A DNA stretch of 64,000 nucleotides, taken from Zingiber officinale (taxonomy: Eukaryota > Streptophyta > Magnoliopsida > Zingiberales > Zingiberaceae). Position 1 is the first letter of the stretch; each line of letters begins with the position of its first letter. Below, piece by piece: positions 10,871 through 23,313 of this stretch. A model generated the notes under the pieces. It made no database searches. It was not told the origin of the DNA and saw only the letters and a list, made by a program, of their open reading frames with translations. The stretch is taken from NCBI RefSeq assembly GCF_018446385.1, contig NC_055990.1, positions 21,571,558 to 21,635,557 on the forward strand, written 5' to 3'. A program made the translations under genes and the position numbers.

Positions 10871-11063
10871 ATGAAATACACCTATTTTGTTCTTAGTTCT
10901 AAGAGGACAGTCTACCTAAATGTCCAAGTCCTATTTCCAATCATTACAATTGGGACTACTAAGTCTATTCTATAGTATAACAACTAGGGGATTGCCAAAT
11001 ATTTTAAATCCTAAGAATCACAAAAATATTTGGTCAAGACCAACACCTTAAAATCCCCATGAA

Positions 11064-11560
11064 TTTTGTATGCCACGATAGTGTGGACGTATATAAAATC
11101 AAAAAGGAGATTTTATCAATTAATTTTATTATCTCGTCAACTTTACTTTATGACGAATAAAATTAATAGTTGATCTATCTTTGATCAAATATTTGGTCAA
11201 AACTTTTGAATTTAAAATAACATTGATTCCTCAAACAATATTATTTAAATTCACCAACACCTCAAACACCGTGAATTTTGCATGCCACGATAGTGTGGAC
11301 GTATACAAAATTGAACATTTGTAAGAGGAGGGTTTTACCCATTAATTATCTTGTCAATAAGTCTTTATGACAAATAAAATTTCCTCAAACACCGTGAATT
11401 TTGTATGCCACAATAGTGTGGACGTATACAAAACCAAACATTTGTTAGAGGGGTTTTCCCATTAATTTTATTTCCTTGTCAAACTGACAAATAAAATTAC
11501 CTCATACATCATGAATTTTTGTATGCCACGATAGTATGGACGTATACAAAATCTCAACAT
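11064..11560. repeat. Four-copy irregular tandem repeat in element A
   Basis: Four copies of a unit containing GAATTTTGYATGCCACRATAG followed by TRTGGACGTATA start near 11064, 11275, 11399 and 11516. Spacing is about 210, 125 and 117 bp. Element C has only two copies of the unit (about 18330 and 18545). The core CCACGATAGTGTGG is itself a weak inverted repeat. Confidence 0.75.
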
Positions 11561-11820
11561 TTGTAAGAGGAGGTTTTAATTTTATTATCTTGTCAACCTA
11601 TCTTTATGACAAATTAATAGTTGGTTTTCTTCGGTCACACAAATAATAGCAGTGACTCCGAAGGGGAGGATACTATTAGACGTGCCTAAGTGTAGACCAT
11701 TACTTGACACTAAGTCCATTAATAAGATTATGCCCCTTCCGATGGGGAAGATCACACGCTCTTAATTAATTTCCTATAGTCATCCTAAATGGAAGTTTGA
11801 TCTAGTGATCCGCAAACAAA

Positions 11821-12393
11821 TGTTGGACCCCGTGGTAGTTTTGATGTGATCAACCAAGTTGGTTAGGTCCTGCTGTGTTTGATCCTTGTGTCTGAGTGTG
11901 CAGGAGCTTAGGAGCACAGGAAGTCTAGCGGAAGACGCAGCTAGCGAGAAGGACGGCACAGGAAGGGAGCAGACGGGCTCGGTGCGTCCGAAGGACGAGA
12001 GAGCTGCGGAAGAGTACTCCGGTGGGCGTGAAGAGCGTGCGCGGCGTTCGAGGGATGTTAAGCCGGGACGGAAGGCTGCTCGAGAAGGCCAGGAATTGGG
12101 TTCGGGTGAGCCCTATTCCGGTTGGTCATAATCACCCAAAAGAACGGAGCTTCGGAAGCCAAAGCGAAGAAGAAAAGGAGTCAAAAGAGGCTGGAAATTA
12201 TTGTAGCAGAAAGTTACTGTAGCAGAAGTTACTGTAGCTTGAAGGCGCCTTAAATAAGCATTGAGGCACCTTGAACATTGAAGGCGCCTTCATTGCTTGT
12301 TGAAGGCGCCTTGAGCCAGGTTAGAATGACCGTTCGAGCACCAGATAGAATTCTATCCACTCACCGAGCTGGAGGCGCCTTGGACCTTGTTGG
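11821..12393 (+). repeat. Element B, 5' LTR, first part
   Basis: Starts TGTTGGACCCCGTGGT. It matches 24136 onward. It contains AAGGCGCCTT palindromes at 12242-12251, 12281-12290 and 12303-12312, and a related GAGGCGCCTT at 12373-12382. Interrupted by element C; the LTR resumes at 22274. Relative to the other LTR it carries about 34 extra bases around 12205-12275. ORFs at 11886-12222 are LTR readings. Confidence 0.9.
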
Positions 12394-15076
12394 TGTTGGT
12401 TGCTACTCGGAAAACCTAGAGGTTCCACTGTACAAAAATTTTGTACAAAGGTCTGAACCTTTTCTTAGCTACCATGTGTTCTTTTAAATTAAATTTTGGA
12501 TCGCCTGCGGAACTTAACACGTTTGATCCAAAACTTAATCTATTCGTTCTTTTAGGTTTTGACTTGGGTCTCCTGCGGAACTTAACACGTTCGACCCAAA
12601 TCACCTTAAGTTATTAATTCCATTAAATATTAATTTCCATAATTGGTTCCCAGTACTGACGTGGCGAGGCACACGGCCTTCTTGGATATGGCAGCAACCA
12701 CCACCGACTAGACAAAACCTTTTATGGAAAGCTAATATTTAATTTCCTAAAATAACTTTAGGTTAACCGAAAAGAACAATCAAATCACAAGGATAAATAA
12801 AACAAAAGAACACAACATCAAAAAACATATTCGAAATACTAGAATCGTAAGCCTCTTGTATTTGGTATTATTTCCATAAATAACTAGCATGATGCGGAAA
12901 GAAAAAATTACTAGTTATACCTTCTAGAAAGACCTCTTGATCTTCTACCGTATTCCTCTTCTAACCTCAGACGTTGTGTGGGTAACGTTCTTCTGAGATG
13001 AGAAACCACCAATCACCTTCTTCTTCCTTGCAAGTTTCGGCCATCAAAACATCTTCTAGGATGAAGAGGTTCGGCCACCACCACCATGCTCCAAGGATGC
13101 TAGAAACGAGGCTTGCTTTCTCTCCTTCTTCTCCTTCCTTGATCTGGCCACCAACAAAAGCTCCACCAAGAGATAAGTTTCGGCCAACAAGAGGAGAGGA
13201 GAGAAATAGGGCCGGCCACACCACCAAGGAAAAGAAGGAGAAAAATAGAATAGAGTCGTTCACCTTGAAGCCTCCTCTACCCCCTCTTTTATAATCCTTG
13301 GTCTTGGCAAATAAGGAAAATTTAATAAAAACTTCCTTAATTCTTTTGCCATTGAAAAGGAAAATTTATTTAATTAAAAATAATTTTTCTTTTCAATTTT
13401 GCAATGGCCGGCCACACCAAGAAATCTCCAAGCAAATAAAATTTTAAACACCAGTTAAAACTTCCTTATTTGCTTCCGGAAATTTATAAAAATTTCTCAA
13501 TAATTTTTATCCCTTCATGATTGGTTTATAAAAAGGAAATTTAATAAATTAAAATCTTTCTTTTAAACATGTGGATAAAAATAAAGTTATCTCTAAAAAT
13601 TAAAATCTCTTTTAATCTACAAATAAGGAAAGATATCAAATCTTTTCTCAATCTTTTGTAGAAACTAATAAAAGAGAATTATTAATTTTTAAACTTTCTT
13701 TTAAATCATGAACATGGTTAAAAAGGAAAGTTTTCTTAAAATTTAAAATCCTCCTTTAATCAACAAATAAGGAAAGATTTCAAATTTTAAACTCTCTTTT
13801 AAACATGTAGATGATTTACAAATAAGGAAAGTTTTTACCAAAAATTAAAACCATCCTTTTAAACTACAAATAAGGAAAGAGATTAATCTCTTCTCTTAAT
13901 CTTTTGTAGAAAACTATAAAAGGAAATTTTTAATTTTTAAACTCTCTTTTAAAATCATGATATCCACATAAAAAATAATTTTAATAAAAATCCTTTTTAA
14001 TATTCTAGTGGTCGGCCACCTAAGCTTGGGACCCAAGCTTTGGCCGGCCACCTACATGGCTCATCCACTTGGTCTTGGCCGGCCCTAGCTTGGGTTCCAA
14101 GCTAGCTTGGCCGGCCCCATTGGATGGGTAAGAAGGTGGGTATACGGTGGATATAAATCTCTATATACTAGAGGCTACGATAGGGACCGAGAGAAGGAAT
14201 TGGTTTTGATCTCCCGATGAAATTAAGCATCCCGTGTTCGCCTCGAACACACAACTTAATTTCATCAATAATAATTCATTCCACTAAAGAACTATTATTG
14301 AACTACCGCACCAATCCCAAATTACATTTTGGGCTCCTTCTTATTATGAGTGTGTTAGTCTCCCTGTGTTTAAGATAACAAATGTCCACTAATTAAGTAA
14401 GTTACTAACAACTCGCTTAATTAATATCTAGCTCCAAGAGTAGTACCACTCAACTTCATCGTCATGTCGGACTAAGTCCACCTGCAGGGTTTAACATGAC
14501 AATCCTTATGAGCTCCTCTTGGGGACATTCTCAACCTAGATCACTAGGACACAGTTTCCTTCTATAATCAACAACACACACTATAAGTGATATCATTTCT
14601 CAACTTATCGGGCTTATTGATTTATCGAACTAAATCTCACCCATTGATAAATTAAAGAAATAAATATCAAATATATGTGCTTGTTATTATATTAGGATTA
14701 AGAGCACACACTTCCATAATAACTGAGGTCTTTGTTCCTTTATAAAGTCAGTATAAAAGGAACGACCTCAAATGGTCCTACTCAATACACTCTAAGTGTA
14801 CTAGTGTAATTATATAGTTAAGATAAACTAATACCTAATTACACTACGACCTTCCAATGGTTTGTTCCTTTCCATCTTGGTCGTGAGCTACTGTTTATAA
14901 TTTATAAGGAACCGATAACATGATCTTCTGTATGTGACACCACACACCATGTTATCTACAATATAAATTAATTGAGCAACTACATTTATCATAAATGTAG
15001 ATATTTGACCAATGTGATTCTTATTTCTAGATAAATGTTTATACCAAAAGCTAGGCTTTTAGTATACACTCTAACA
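12394..15076 (-). repeat. Element C, 3' LTR
   Basis: 2.68 kb LTR, nearly identical to 19606-22273. The plus-strand left end reads TGTTGGTTGCTACTCGG and the right end CACTCTAACA. It contains repeated AT-rich blocks with CAAATAAGGAAAG motifs (13615-13880) and copies of GGCCGGCC-type palindromes (13405, 14039). ORFs at 12967-13294 are spurious. Confidence 0.9.
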
Positions 15077-18000
15077 ATCTCCCACTTATACTAAAAGACT
15101 AAGCTGCCATATCTGCTGCCATACATCTGATTCCCAACCCTTCAACATGCCCATCAAAAGCTCTTGCCTTAAGGACCTTAGTGAAAGGATCTATAGGTCA
15201 TCACCTGATGCAATCTAGGCAGCAACAACTTCTCCTCGTTTATACGATTTCTCGTATTGGGTGGTACTTGCGCTCTATTGTGTTTACTTGCCTTATAGAC
15301 TTATGGTTTCTTCAAGTTTGCTACTGCACCAACATTATTACAATAAATTGTAACAATCTTTGGACAAACCAGAAATCATATCTAAGTCTATCTTGAGGTT
15401 ATTGAGTCATTCAGCTTTTATGGCTACCTCAGAGGCTTTCCATATACTAAGCTTCTATGGTGGAGTCCAGAAAAATACCTATGCTTATCACTCTTCCATA
15501 GTTATGACTTTACCTCCTAAAGTAAAAACAAAACCCCGAGGTTGACTTATTATTATCCCTATCCGATTGGAAGCCAAAATCCGTGTAACCCACAGGGACC
15601 AAATTAACTGCCTTGTAAGCTAGCATATAATCTCTAGCGCCTCTAAGGTACTTTAATATATGCTTTACTACAGTCCAATGTCCTTGTCTAGGGTTACTTT
15701 GATATCTGCTAACTATGCCCTTGGCAAAACAGATTTCTGATCTCGTGCATAGCATACATTAGGCTTCCGACAGCCGAAGCATAAAGAACTGCCTTTATTT
15801 CCTTTATCTCCTTTGATGTCTACAGAGACATATCTTTAGATAAAGTTACTCCATCCTGAAAAGGTAAGAAACCTTTCTTGGAGTTTTGCATGCTTAAAAC
15901 GAGCAAGGATTTTTCCGATGTATGAAGCTTGGGATAAGTAAAATATTCTTTTCTTGCGATCCCTTATTACTTTGATCTCAAGAATATATACATTCTCCCA
16001 AGTCCTTTATATCGAATTATTTGGACAACCATACCCCTACTTTTGACAACATTTTGATATTGTTTCCAACTACCAAAAATGCTATCTACATATAGTACAA
16101 GACATACCACCACGTTTCCATCACACCTTTTGTATACACAAGACTTATCCGTTTACTCAATAAATCCAAAGGTCTGGATTACTTTGATAAACCGGATATT
16201 CCAAGACCTTGAAGCTTTGCCTTAGTCCATAGACTGACTGAGCTTGCACACAAGATGCTCTTAGCCCTTTGCAATGAACCCTTCTGGTTGCTTTATATGG
16301 ATGCTTTCATCAAGACTTCCATTAAGGAATGCTGTCTTGACATCCACTTGCCAAATAGATAAAAGAATCCGGATAGACTTAAGCATGGCTACCAGTGAAA
16401 AAGTTTCCTTTTTCATCAAGCCTTGCTTTGAAAGTTACTACCTTCCTTTCTATCCCTCTTTTCCTATTATAGACCTTTTAACACCCAAAGGCTTTTACAC
16501 CATTTGGTGGTTCTACAAGCTTCCATATTTTATTAGAATACATATATTCTAATTCTGTTATTCATTACTCTTTGCCAAGATGTTGCATCTTTATCTTGGA
16601 GTGTTTCGTCATATGTCCGGAGATCAGGTTCATGTCCTCCAGGGATCGAGTCCAAAAACTCTCCCAAAACATGAATCTTTTTAGGTTGCCTAACAACCCT
16701 CCCACTACGACAAGGCACTTTCTGCAATTGTGTATCATTTGTGATACGTGTTGCAGTTTCCTTGTGGTATCTCATCTTGTACAGTTGGTATTAGATTAGG
16801 CATGTCTTTTATTATTTCCTTAAGAACAAATTTTCTTATGGGCACATGGTTTATTACATAGTTCTTTTCTAAAAATCGGTCATTGATGCTAACAATGACC
16901 TTCTAATTTTTAAGACTATAAACCTACTTTCATTTCACTAGGATAACCCACAAACAAGTGAATTCATGTCCAACTTATCATTATCTCTCTTCTACATATG
17001 TGCTGGACTACCCGAATCCGAATATGCTTCGAAATAGGCTTACGCCTATTCAGCATTTCTATATGAGTAGAGAGTTCTGACTTTAGAAGGTACTATATTC
17101 ACTCCCGTTTCTAGAGTATATCCTTAAAATGATTTTGATAATATTCTTAATAACTTATCAATCTACTTATTTCCATAAGAGTCCTATACCTTCCTTTTCC
17201 TACACCATTCTGTTGGGGTGTACCAGGTGCAGTTAGTTGGGATTGAATCCCTACTTCTGTTAAATGACTCCTAAATTCTCCCAAGAGGTACTTGCCACTA
17301 CGATCTTACCGTAGTGTCTTGATACTTTTACTTTGTTGTTTCTCCACATCAGCCTCGTACTCTTTGAACTAATCAAAGCACTTAGACTTGCGGCACATCA
17401 AGTAAATATATCCGTATCTCAAATAGTTGTCTATAAAATAGATGAAATATTTGAAACAACCTCTTGCCTGGATACTCATAGGATCTCACAAATCAGAATG
17501 AACCAATTCCAATATATCTTTGACTCCATACCCCTTAGACTTTAAAGCTTCTTGGTTATTTTTCCTTCCAAGTAAGACTCGTAGGTTGGAAAGATTTCCA
17601 CTACTAATGAACCCAAAAGTTCATCAGCTACCAATGAATCCTACTCAAGTTAATATAACCTAGCCTTAGATGCCAAAGATATAATTGGTTCATTTCCGAA
17701 GGTTACTTTCTCTTAAAGTTAGAAGATGTGTTACTAATTTCCATTTGTTACATCGTGAGAGTTATTGGATTTATAAATTGCCAACCAACGTACCAGAACA
17801 GATAACTTCCCTCTTTTTCTTAATAACAACTTTGTTATTAAAAGAGGCAGAATATCAAGTTCTTTGAATAGTTTAGAAACTGAAAACTAGTTCTTTCTAA
17901 ACTTAGTGCGTAAAGACACTTACTCAAAAATCCATGTTTTATTTTTATCAAAAGATAAACATCTCCCACTGCAACAGCTACCATTTTTACAGTAGTGCCC

Positions 18001-18110
18001 ATGTAGACGGTGTTTTAATTTTCATTTAGTTGGCGGGTTTCCTGGAACCCTGCAATGAATTGCGGACATGATTAATGGCATCTGTATCTACACTTCAGGT
18101 TCTGGTAGAT
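15077..18110 (-). pseudogene. Element C pol remnant (protease, integrase, RT, RNase H)
   Basis: Fragments on the minus strand, in copia order from right to left: protease region near 18000-18110, integrase near 17150-17600 (PQQNGV-like coding at about 17207-17227), the linker to RT (ORF 16775-16533), RT remnants (about 15800-16500) and RNase H (ORF 15755-15510, with HILKYLRGARDYML). Stops and frameshifts interrupt all domains and the longest piece is about 80 residues. Just before the LTR lies the PPT (AGTATAAGTGGGAGAT on the minus strand). The enzyme set would be needed for reverse transcription and integration but cannot be produced from this copy. Confidence 0.8.
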
Positions 18111-19591
18111 AACACCACTAAACATGTTTCAACTAATGAATTAAATACACCTATATTGTTCTTAGTTCTAAGAAGACAGTCTACCTTAATGTCCAAGTCC
18201 TATTTCCAATCATTACAATTGGGATTACTAAGTCTTTCTTATAGTATGACTACTAGGGGATTGACAAACATTTTAAATCCTAAGAATCACAAAAATACTT
18301 GGTCAAGATCAACTCCTAAAAAATCCCCATGAATTTTGTATGTCACGTTAGTATGGACGTATACAAAATCGAAGAGGAGATTTTATTCATTAATTTTATT
18401 ATCTTGTCAACTTTACTTTATGACGAATAAAATTAATAGTTGATCTGTCTTTGATCAAATATTTGGTCAAAAACTTTTGAATTTAAAAAAAATATTGATT
18501 CCTCAAACAATATTATTTAAATTCACCAATACCTCAAACACCGTGAATTTTGCATTCCACGTTAGTGTGGACGTATACAAATTCAACATTTGTAAAAGGA
18601 GGGTTTTAACCCATTAATTTTATTATCTTGTCAACCTAACTTTTTAACAAATAAAATTAATAGTTGGTATCATTTGGTCACACAAATAATAGCAGTGACT
18701 CCGATGGGGAGAATACTATTAGATGTGTCTAAGTGTATACCATTACTTGACACTAAGTCCATTAATAAGATTATGCCCCTTCCGTTGGGGAAGATCACAC
18801 GCTCTTAATTAACTTCCTATAGTCATCCAAAAATGGAAGTCTATTCTAGTGATCCACAAACAAGCTCATCCGTTATGGAGGAAGGCACTCAGAGCCAACG
18901 CGCAAGCTTGTTTGCATCACTTACAAACCAGTAATGGAGACCATGGGATTTTCTTAAAAATCCCTCTCCCACTTAGTTATTTATAAATGAGGAATTTTAA
19001 CTATGCTAACCTACTAAATATGTAAACTAACATGCACACACAGCATAATATAAAAGCAATAAATAGAAAATCTAATTTTCAACTATTATGGCTTTTATCT
19101 CTTGTTGTCCTCCGTGTGTTGTCATCCCAAGCTGTTGCCATATTTGGCCGCTGCCACCGGGTCTAGCTGTCGCATCCATCTTGCTCCTTAGAAGGTTCCA
19201 CGCTTTGCAAGATTCGATCCGCGACATAAATAGAATTTTACATTTTGATCCTATATTTCTCGAAGGAATATACATGTAAACTAGATCGAACATAAAATAA
19301 AATTTACATCCATCGATCCTATATTCCATAAAAGGAATGTACATGTAAATAGATCAAAAATAAAATCCTAATAAAACTAAATACAGCTCCTGCTGTATTT
19401 TATAATACAATCATGCACACACAATAAAATGCCCTTGACATGTCCAAGGGTCCAATCACACACATAATAACTATAAGCCATAATAGTTGGATCCTGCATC
19501 CACAAAGTTAGCGCATCCTACTATTATCCTAAATTATGTATGACATGTGCATAATTAAACTAATACCAAATACACAGAGGCAAAAACCCTA
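18111..19591 (-). other. Element C gag/leader region, no intact ORF
   Basis: Between the protease remnant and the PBS. Contains two copies of the GAATTTTGYAT...GGACGTATA unit that is four-fold in element A, and a leader with related blocks at 19040-19590. No CCHC knuckle or gag ORF could be read. It aligns with the A segments 10870-11820 and 25045-25740. Confidence 0.6.
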
Positions 19592-19603
19592 GCTCTGATA
19601 CCA
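19592..19603 (-). other. Element C primer-binding site, initiator tRNA-Met
   Basis: Minus strand TGGTATCAGAGC, perfect 12-base match, two bases from the LTR end at 19606. Confidence 0.9.
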
Positions 19604-19605
19604 AT

Positions 19606-22273
19606 TGTTGGTTGCTACTCGGAAAACCTAGAGGTTCCACTGTACAAAAATTTTGTACAAAGGTCTGAACCTTTTCCTAGTTACCATGTGTTCTTTTAAA
19701 TTAAATTTTGGATCGCCTGCGGAACTTAACACGTTTGATCCAAAACTTAATCTATTTGTTCTTTTAGGTTTTGACTTGGTCTCCTGCGGAACTTAACACG
19801 TTCGACCCAAATCACCTTAAGTTATTAATTCCATTAAATATTAATTTCCATAATTGGTTCCCAGTACTGACGTGGCGAGACACACGGCCTTCTTGGATAT
19901 GGGAGCAACCACCACCGACTAGACAAAACCTTTTATGGAAAGCTAATATTTAATTTCCTAAAATAACTTTAGGTTAACCGAAAAAGAACAATCAAATCAC
20001 AAGGATAAATAAAATAAAAGAACACAACATCGAAAAACATATTCGAAATACTAGAATCGTAAGCCTCTTGTATTTGGTATTATTTCCATAAATAACTAGC
20101 ATGATGCGGAAAGGAAAAATTACTAGTTATACCTTCTAGAAAGACCTCTTGATCTTCTACCGTATTCCTCTTCTAACCTCGGACGTTGTGTGGGCAACGT
20201 TCTTCCGAGAGAAACCACCAATCACCTTCTTCTTCCTTGCAAGTTTCGGCCATCAAAACATCTTCTAGGATGAAGAGGTTCGGCCACCACCACCATGCTC
20301 CAAGGGATGCTAGAAACGAGGCTTGCTTTCTCTCCTTCTTCTCCTTCCTTGATCCGGCCACCAACAAAAGCTCCACCAAGAGATAAGTTTCGGCCAACAA
20401 GAGGAGAGGAGAGAAATAGGGCCAGCCACACCACCAAGGAAAAGAGGGAGAAAAATAGAATAGAGTCATTCGCCTTGAAGCCTCCTCTACCCTCTCTTTT
20501 ATAATCCTTGGTCTTGGCAAATAAGGAAAATTTAATAAAAACTTCCTTAATTATTTTTCCATTGAAAAGGAAAATTTATTTAATTAAAAATAATTTTTCT
20601 TTTCAATTTTGCAATGGCCGGCCACACCAAGAAATCTCCAAGCAAATAAAATTTTAAACACCAGTTAAAACTTCCTTATTTGCTTCCGGAAATTTATAAA
20701 AATTTCTCAATAATTTTTATCCCTTCATGATTGGTTTATAAAAAGGAAATTTAATAAATTAAAATCTTTCTTTTAAACATGTGGATAAAAATAAAGTTAT
20801 CTCTAAAAATTAAAATCTCTTTTAATCTACAAATAAGGAAAGATATCAAATCTTTTCTCAATCTTTTGTAGAAACTAATAAAAGAGAATTATTAATTTTT
20901 AAACTTTCTTTTAAATCATGAACATGGTTAAAAAAGGAAAGTTTTCTTAAAATTTAAAATCCTCCTTTAATCAACAAATAAGGAAAGATTTCAAATTTTA
21001 AACTCTCTTTTAAACATGTAGATGATTTACAAATAAGGAAAGTTTTTACCAAAAATTAAAACCATCCTTTTAAACTACAAATAAGGAAAGAGATTAATCT
21101 CTTCTCTTAATCTTTGTAGAAAACTATAAAAGGAAATTTTAATTTTTAAACTCTCTTTAAAATCATGATATCCACATAAAAATAATTTTAATAAAATCCT
21201 TTTTAATATTCTAGTGGTCGGCCACCTAAGCTTGGGACCCAAGCTTTGGCCACACTCATAACTCATCCACTTGGTCTTGGCGGCCCTAGCTTGGGTTCCA
21301 AGCTAGCTTGGCCCCATTGGATGGGTAAGAAGGTGGGTATGCGGTGGATATAAATCTCTATATACTAGAGGCTACGATAGGGACCGAGAGGAGGAATTGG
21401 TTTTGGTCTCCCGATGAAATTAAGCATCCAGTGTTCGCCCTGAACATACAACTTAATTTCATCAATAATAATTCATTCCACTAAAGAACTATTATTGAAC
21501 TACCGCACCAATCCCAAATTACATTTTGGGCTCCTTCTTATTATGAGTGTGTTAGTCTCCCTGTGTTTAAGATAACAAATGTCCACTAATTAAGTAAGTT
21601 ACTGACAACTCGCTTAATTAATATCTAGCTCCAAGAGTAGTACCACTCAACTTCATCGTCATGTCGGACTAAGTCCACCTGCAGGGTTTAACATGACAAT
21701 CCTTATGAGCTCCTCTTGGGGACATTCTCAACCTAGATCACTAGGACACAGTTTCCTTCTATAATCAACAACACATACTATAAGTGATATCATTTCCCAA
21801 CTTATCGGGCTTATTGATTTATCGAACTAAATCTCACCCATTGATAAATTAAAGAAATAAATATCAAATATATGTGCTTGTTATTATATTAGGATTAAGA
21901 GCACACACTTCCATAATAACTGAGGTCTTTGTTCCTTTATAAAGTCAGTACAAAAGGAACGACCTCAAATGGTCCTACTCAATACACTCTAAGTGTACTA
22001 GTGTAATTATATAGTTAAGATAAACTAATACCTAATTACACTACGACCTTCCAATGGTTTGTTCCTTTCCATCTTGGTCGTGAGCTACTGTTTATAATTT
22101 ATAAGGAACCGATAACATGATCTTCTGTATGTGACACCACACACCATGTTATCTACAATATAAATTAATTGAGCAACTACATTTATCATAAATGTAGATA
22201 TTTGACCAATGTAATTCTTATTTCTAGATAAATGTTTATACCAAAAGCTAGGCTTTTAGTATACACTCTAACA
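19606..22273 (-). repeat. Element C, 5' LTR
   Basis: Full-length partner of 12394-15076. Differences are scattered single bases and one-base indels. The right end at 22273 is followed by the duplicated GTTGG. Confidence 0.9.
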
Positions 22274-22648
22274 GTTGGAGGCGCCTTGGACCCTCGGGAT
22301 AGAATTTCCAGGAGCTATAAAAAGGCCCCTGGAGCTAGGAATTCAACAACAACTCAAGCATCCAACTTGCAATCAATTCCTAGCAACTAAGTGAGCGTTC
22401 TAAGTGTAAAAAGGCTTCTCCGCCTACAGTAAAGGAGATTCTGCTAGTGGAGCTTTTCATTGCCCTGGATTAACAACCTCCTTGGTTGTAACCAGGTTAA
22501 ATTCTGTTTTATGTTTCTTTTTCTGTCTCCTTAATTTAGTTGTTATTTTATTGTTGATTTTCTTTCTGAGTTGAAATCCGAGGAGGGTAGTTTTATTTTT
22601 TGTTTTCAGCAATTCACCCCCCTCTTGCCGGCCTCCGCTGCACCTACA
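22274..22648 (+). repeat. Element B, 5' LTR, second part
   Basis: Continues the LTR broken at 12393; it starts with the target-site duplication GTTGG. It has a TATA-like box (CTATAAAAAG at about 22314-22324) in the context GGAGCTATAAAAAGGCCCC, the likely promoter. It ends CACCTACA, followed by AT and the PBS at 22651-22662 (TGGTATCAGAGC). Confidence 0.88.
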
Positions 22649-22650
22649 AT

Positions 22651-22662
22651 TGGTATCAGAGC
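22651..22662 (+). other. Element B primer-binding site, initiator tRNA-Met
   Basis: TGGTATCAGAGC, perfect, two bases after the LTR end. It confirms the plus orientation and the LTR boundary at 22648. Confidence 0.9.
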
Positions 22663-22713
22663 CTGATCGCCTCAGAAGGACTAACCGCCAACTGAAGCAC
22701 TACGATCAAGACG

Positions 22714-23313
22714 ATGGCCGGAGCGAACATCCATCCCCCGAAGTTCGACGGAGACTTCGCTTCATGGAAGCAAAAGATGGAGATATACCTTAACTATGAT
22801 TTTTCTATTTATTTAATAATGAAATCTGGTTATGAAACACCAAAGAAAGCAAACGGAGAAGAGCTCGAGAAATACCTCTGGAACGAGAAACAATGTGACA
22901 AGTTTATGGCAAATGCACGGACTGAATTTCATCTTCTAACCACAATACCAAATGAAGATCTCGACAAAGTCGAAGAGTACAATAGCGCAAAAGAACTTTG
23001 GGAAAAGTTCTTAAAACTCCATGAAGAACAAATTGAAGTTGAATCCGACTCCTCGATGGACACTGATCCGACGTCAGAAGAGTCCGAAACTGAGGTACGT
23101 GCCGAGACAGAACCAGTAACCGAACTCCAACTTGAAGACCTAGAATGCTCATCACAAATGAGCATCGATGAAGGGGGAGAAACATCAGAAGACGAAAACA
23201 ATTCAACAGGGGGAGAATTAACTGCCGACAAGGTAAGTCAGGTATGGTCTCCACCTCTTGGCAAATTAATTGTTTCAATTGAAATATTGCCGAAAGGTTT
23301 TCGTGAATTATAA
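22714..23313 (+). CDS. Short Gag of element B (internally deleted, no zinc knuckle)
   Basis: 199-codon ORF with ATG 52 bases after the PBS. Residues 1-110 are a copia/Sirevirus-type gag N-terminus (PPKFDGDFASWKQKM at about 8-22, YNSAKELWEKFLKLHE near 90-105). At about residue 108 it passes straight into an acidic Ser/Glu-rich tail. The related element F still carries in between the second half of the capsid-like domain and a CCHC knuckle, so B has lost that part in frame. The acidic tail contains MSIDEGGE, also present in F at 33259. What such a mini-Gag does is unknown; it may be a dominant-negative or passenger product. Confidence 0.75.
   Translation: MAGANIHPPKFDGDFASWKQKMEIYLNYDFSIYLIMKSGYETPKKANGEELEKYLWNEKQCDKFMANARTEFHLLTTIPNEDLDKVEEYNSAKELWEKFLKLHEEQIEVESDSSMDTDPTSEESETEVRAETEPVTELQLEDLECSSQMSIDEGGETSEDENNSTGGELTADKVSQVWSPPLGKLIVSIEILPKGFREL

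Larger units (their letters stand above)
9536..11820 (-). mobile_element. Element A, left part: degenerate Ty1-copia interior
   Basis: Homologous to the interior of element C (about 16795-18870) and in the same minus orientation. It ends at the B insertion at 11820 and resumes at 25045. It lacks its own RT/RNase H part and 3' LTR; the left edge abuts LTR D. It is the oldest layer of the nest. Confidence 0.75.
12394..22273 (-). mobile_element. Element C: full-length Ty1-copia retrotransposon with dead pol
   Basis: LTRs 12394-15076 and 19606-22273 (about 2.67 kb, TGTTGG...TAACA on the plus strand). A perfect target-site duplication GTTGG lies at 12389-12393 and 22274-22278. The empty site is visible in the intact sister LTR at about 24655-24680. 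Minus-strand order: 5' LTR (right), PBS 19603-19592, leader, gag/protease/integrase/RT/RNase H remnants, PPT (about 15077-15090), 3' LTR (left). By eye the two LTRs differ at only a few percent of sites, while pol is broken by many stops. Confidence 0.92.

Noticed and set aside
11886-12222. ORFs with Arg/Glu-rich peptides, repeated at 24201-24555, 30006-30519 and 34402-34736
   Set aside because: They are the U3 region of the B/F LTR family; frames differ between copies and the family does not encode a protein in the LTR.
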